A DNA stretch of 6,849 bases from Acidimicrobiaceae bacterium (lineage in GTDB: Bacteria; Actinomycetota; Acidimicrobiia; Acidimicrobiales; Microtrichaceae), in the NCBI GenBank assembly GCA_003514205.1, contig DORQ01000065.1:2895-9743 (forward strand). Reading direction: 5' to 3'. A program made the position numbers and the translations under genes. Shown in pieces: positions 5,242-6,849 of the stretch. How positions within the stretch are numbered: the stretch's first letter is position 1; every line of letters starts with the position of its first letter. The notes under the pieces were generated by a model that saw only the letters and a program-made list of their open reading frames with translations, was not told the origin of the DNA and searched no databases.

Positions 5242-5251
5242 ATGTTACACT
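5242..5251. promoter_or_regulatory. overlapping divergent -10 elements
   Basis: On the minus strand TAACAT (5247-5242) lies 6 bases before the desaturase ATG. On the plus strand TACACT (5246-5251) could serve the regulator gene with a leader of about 19 nt holding its ribosome site. The two hexamers share two base pairs, so the promoters would exclude each other. Clear -35 boxes are not seen on either side. Confidence 0.4.
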
Positions 5252-5266
5252 GTTTCTACAGGTGTA
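5246..5266. promoter_or_regulatory. inverted repeats, candidate PaaX-type operator
   Basis: TACAC (5246-5250) and GTGTA (5262-5266) are inverted around an 11-bp centre, which itself contains the nested pair CTGT (5250-5253)/ACAG (5258-5261) around TTCT. The two symmetries are off by half a base. The element covers the plus-strand -10 and abuts the regulator's ribosome site, where an autorepressing PaaX-family dimer would be expected to bind. Inference from position and symmetry only. Confidence 0.38.
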
Positions 5267-5276
5267 GGAAGAACGT

Positions 5277-6119
5277 ATGGTGGCCACAAGCACGAAGAAC
5301 ACGAGCGCCGGAACCTCCTCCAAGATCGAAGCGTCGGGCGGTGCAGCGACTGCCAAGGTGGTACCCGAGTTGAAGCGGTTGAATGCCCGCTCAGTTGTAC
5401 TTTCGACGTTGCTCGGTACTCAACCGCCACGGATGCCGGCGCAGCGTCTCGTGCGTGTCGGTGAACTCTTCGGAATTCGGGAAGGAACGATTCGTACGGC
5501 GCTGACACGGATGGTGCAGTCGGGAGACCTTCACACCGACGAGCGGTCCTGGTACTCCCTGTCTGAGGACCTTCAAGCACGACAGCGGCGCCAAAGCAGT
5601 TCGGTGGTGGGCCAATCCGAACTTTGGAACGGATCGTGGACCGTCGCAGTTGTCACCACCGAGGAATCCTCGCCACGAGATCGTTCCGCGTTGCGAAACC
5701 AGCTTCGACTCCTTCGTTTTGCAGAGCAGCGGCCCGGGGTGTGGGTGCGGCCCGACAATCTTGGTGTTGAGTGGAGAGTGCTCGTCAACACCCATTTGGG
5801 CGCCAGCTGCTTCTTGTATTCGGCGACACCTGGCGGACGCGATCTCGATCTTGTCGACAATCTCTGGGATCTCGAGAGCTGGTCGCGCACTGCGCGTGCG
5901 CTTCGAAAGGAGATGGCAACGATGCTGGCAGGCCTGAGGGCCTCGGAGGTGGAGTTGCTCAGGCCTGGATTCGTCATCTCAGCGGCAGTTCTGCGGCATC
6001 TCCAACGGGACCCGCTCTTGCCCGTTGAGCTGCTCGATCGACGGTGGGAGGGGCGATCGTTACGACGTGACTACCAGGTCTTCGATGAGCTGTATCGCCA
6101 ACTCCTGGCCACCTGGTGA
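5277..6119 (+). CDS. PaaX-family transcriptional regulator
   Basis: A 280-residue regulator of the PaaX family, whose known members repress phenylacetate catabolism and respond to acyl-CoA ligands. Residues 1-30 are a flexible Ala/Ser/Thr/Gly-rich leader. The winged helix lies at about 33-99: ARSVVLSTLLG (37-47) starts it, and GIREGTIRTALTRMVQSGDL (66-85) is the helix-turn-helix typical of PaaX. The central domain (about 115-200) begins with WNGSW, and the C-terminal PaaX domain (about 227-280) shows DPLLPVELL..WEG. The ATG at 5277 has AGGAAG five bases upstream, a clear ribosome site. No phenylacetate genes are present; the divergent desaturase and downstream MBL hydrolase are the likely targets, suggesting a lipid or acyl-CoA role here. 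Family assignment good; ligand unknown. Confidence 0.88.
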   Translation: MVATSTKNTSAGTSSKIEASGGAATAKVVPELKRLNARSVVLSTLLGTQPPRMPAQRLVRVGELFGIREGTIRTALTRMVQSGDLHTDERSWYSLSEDLQARQRRQSSSVVGQSELWNGSWTVAVVTTEESSPRDRSALRNQLRLLRFAEQRPGVWVRPDNLGVEWRVLVNTHLGASCFLYSATPGGRDLDLVDNLWDLESWSRTARALRKEMATMLAGLRASEVELLRPGFVISAAVLRHLQRDPLLPVELLDRRWEGRSLRRDYQVFDELYRQLLATW

Positions 6120-6130
6120 AGAATGGACAT

Positions 6131-6844
6131 ATGGACTCGCGCTTCTACTTCCGCCAGCTTCTCGCCGGACGAGACTTCGCCACAACCGATCCGATCGCAC
6201 AGCAAATGGTCAACTTCAGCTACCTGATTGGCGATCGTGAAACGCGAGAGTGTCTAGTGGTAGACCCCGCCTATGACACGGCGGGCTTGCTGAGCGTTGC
6301 TGCGGCAGACGGCATGGAGGTCACAGGAGCGTTGGTGACCCACTACCACGCAGATCATTGCGGCGGCTCCATGATGGGTTTTCAAATTGAAGGGGTAGCT
6401 GAGCTTGTTGCCCAACAGTCCATGCCGGTTCACGTTCAGGCTGACGAGGCTCCATGGATCATCAAAGTCACAGGTCTCGCCGAGACCGATCTCGTGACGC
6501 ATCGGGCAGGGGACAAGGTGACTGTTGGAGCCATCGAGGTCGAGTGCATCCACACGCCCGGACACACGCCGGGTAGTCAGTGTTTCCTGGTGGACGACTG
6601 CCTCGTAGCTGGCGACACGCTCTTCCTCGATGGATGTGGACGAACCGACCTTCCAGGGGGGAACCCAGAGGATCTCTACTATTCATTGACCCAGCGACTC
6701 GCAAAGGTCCCTGACACGGCGGTCCTCTTCCCTGGTCACCAATACTCTGCACTTCCCTCCCAGTCGATGGGGGAGACCCGGCACTCGAATGTGGTGTTTC
6801 GACCAAGCTCGGTGGAGCAATGGTTGATGATATTTGGGGCGTAG
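6131..6844 (+). CDS. metallo-beta-lactamase-fold hydrolase, glyoxalase II/ETHE1-like
   Basis: A 237-residue cytosolic MBL-fold protein. Metal ligands are visible in order: THYHADHCGG (H71, H73, D75, H76), HTPGHTPGS (H145), AGDTLF (D162) and FPGHQYS (H203), all that glyoxalase-II-type enzymes need. The segment GCGRTDLPGG (168-177) recalls GCGRTD of ETHE1-type persulfide dioxygenases, so thioester hydrolysis and persulfide oxidation are both possible. There is no rhodanese domain in the window. Two starts compete: ATG at 6131, used here because it begins just before the conserved FYFRQLL, with GGA three bases upstream; and GTG at 6116, five codons earlier, which overlaps the regulator's TGA as GTGA. 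Either way it is co-transcribed with the PaaX-type gene. The reading frame is complete and ends five bases before the window edge. Confidence 0.88.
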   Translation: MDSRFYFRQLLAGRDFATTDPIAQQMVNFSYLIGDRETRECLVVDPAYDTAGLLSVAAADGMEVTGALVTHYHADHCGGSMMGFQIEGVAELVAQQSMPVHVQADEAPWIIKVTGLAETDLVTHRAGDKVTVGAIEVECIHTPGHTPGSQCFLVDDCLVAGDTLFLDGCGRTDLPGGNPEDLYYSLTQRLAKVPDTAVLFPGHQYSALPSQSMGETRHSNVVFRPSSVEQWLMIFGA

Positions 6845-6849
6845 GACAC

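Overview
The window looks like a chromosomal stretch from a moderately GC-rich actinobacterium. Three things suggest this: a small secreted Rpf-type protein (an actinobacterial family), several starts without a Shine-Dalgarno but with a TAnnnT hexamer 6-7 bases upstream (leaderless-style promoters), and overall base composition. Placement nearer the Acidimicrobiia than Streptomyces or Mycobacterium is an inference from protein flavour only. I see no transposase, integrase, CRISPR array or prophage gene.

Left part (1-1160, all on the minus strand): the 5' portion of a tRNA (probably Arg) runs off the left edge. It is preceded by a short lipoprotein-like Rpf/transglycosylase gene with a structured leader. 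Then comes a strong intrinsic terminator (854-895) serving two serine tRNAs, Ser-GCT and Ser-TGA. The prephenate dehydratase gene pheA (1166-2122) ends five bases before the second tRNA, so pheA and both tRNAs probably form one mixed mRNA-tRNA transcript ending at that terminator.

Middle part: a 141-base divergent intergenic region with a 22-bp near-perfect palindrome separates pheA from a plus-strand class III aminotransferase (2264-3529). That gene carries a terminator-like hairpin inside its last codons. Converging on it from the minus strand is a two-gene module: a 63-residue protein (3992-4183) whose 3' end overlaps a 153-residue MNT-fold nucleotidyltransferase (3583-4044). The pair resembles toxin-antitoxin-type NTase modules.

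Right part: a membrane fatty-acid-desaturase-like protein (4231-5235, minus) is divergent from a PaaX-family regulator (5277-6119, plus) across only 41 bases. The two putative -10 elements there overlap. The regulator is followed almost without gap by a metallo-beta-lactamase-fold hydrolase (6131 or 6116 to 6844). The arrangement suggests a PaaX-type repressor controlling the desaturase and its own two-gene operon.

The most interesting items are the overlapping NTase pair, the compact PaaX/desaturase promoter, the pheA-tRNA-tRNA transcript, the terminator hidden in coding sequence, the rpf leader hairpin and a changed ligand motif in the PheA ACT domain. None amounts to a proven new system.
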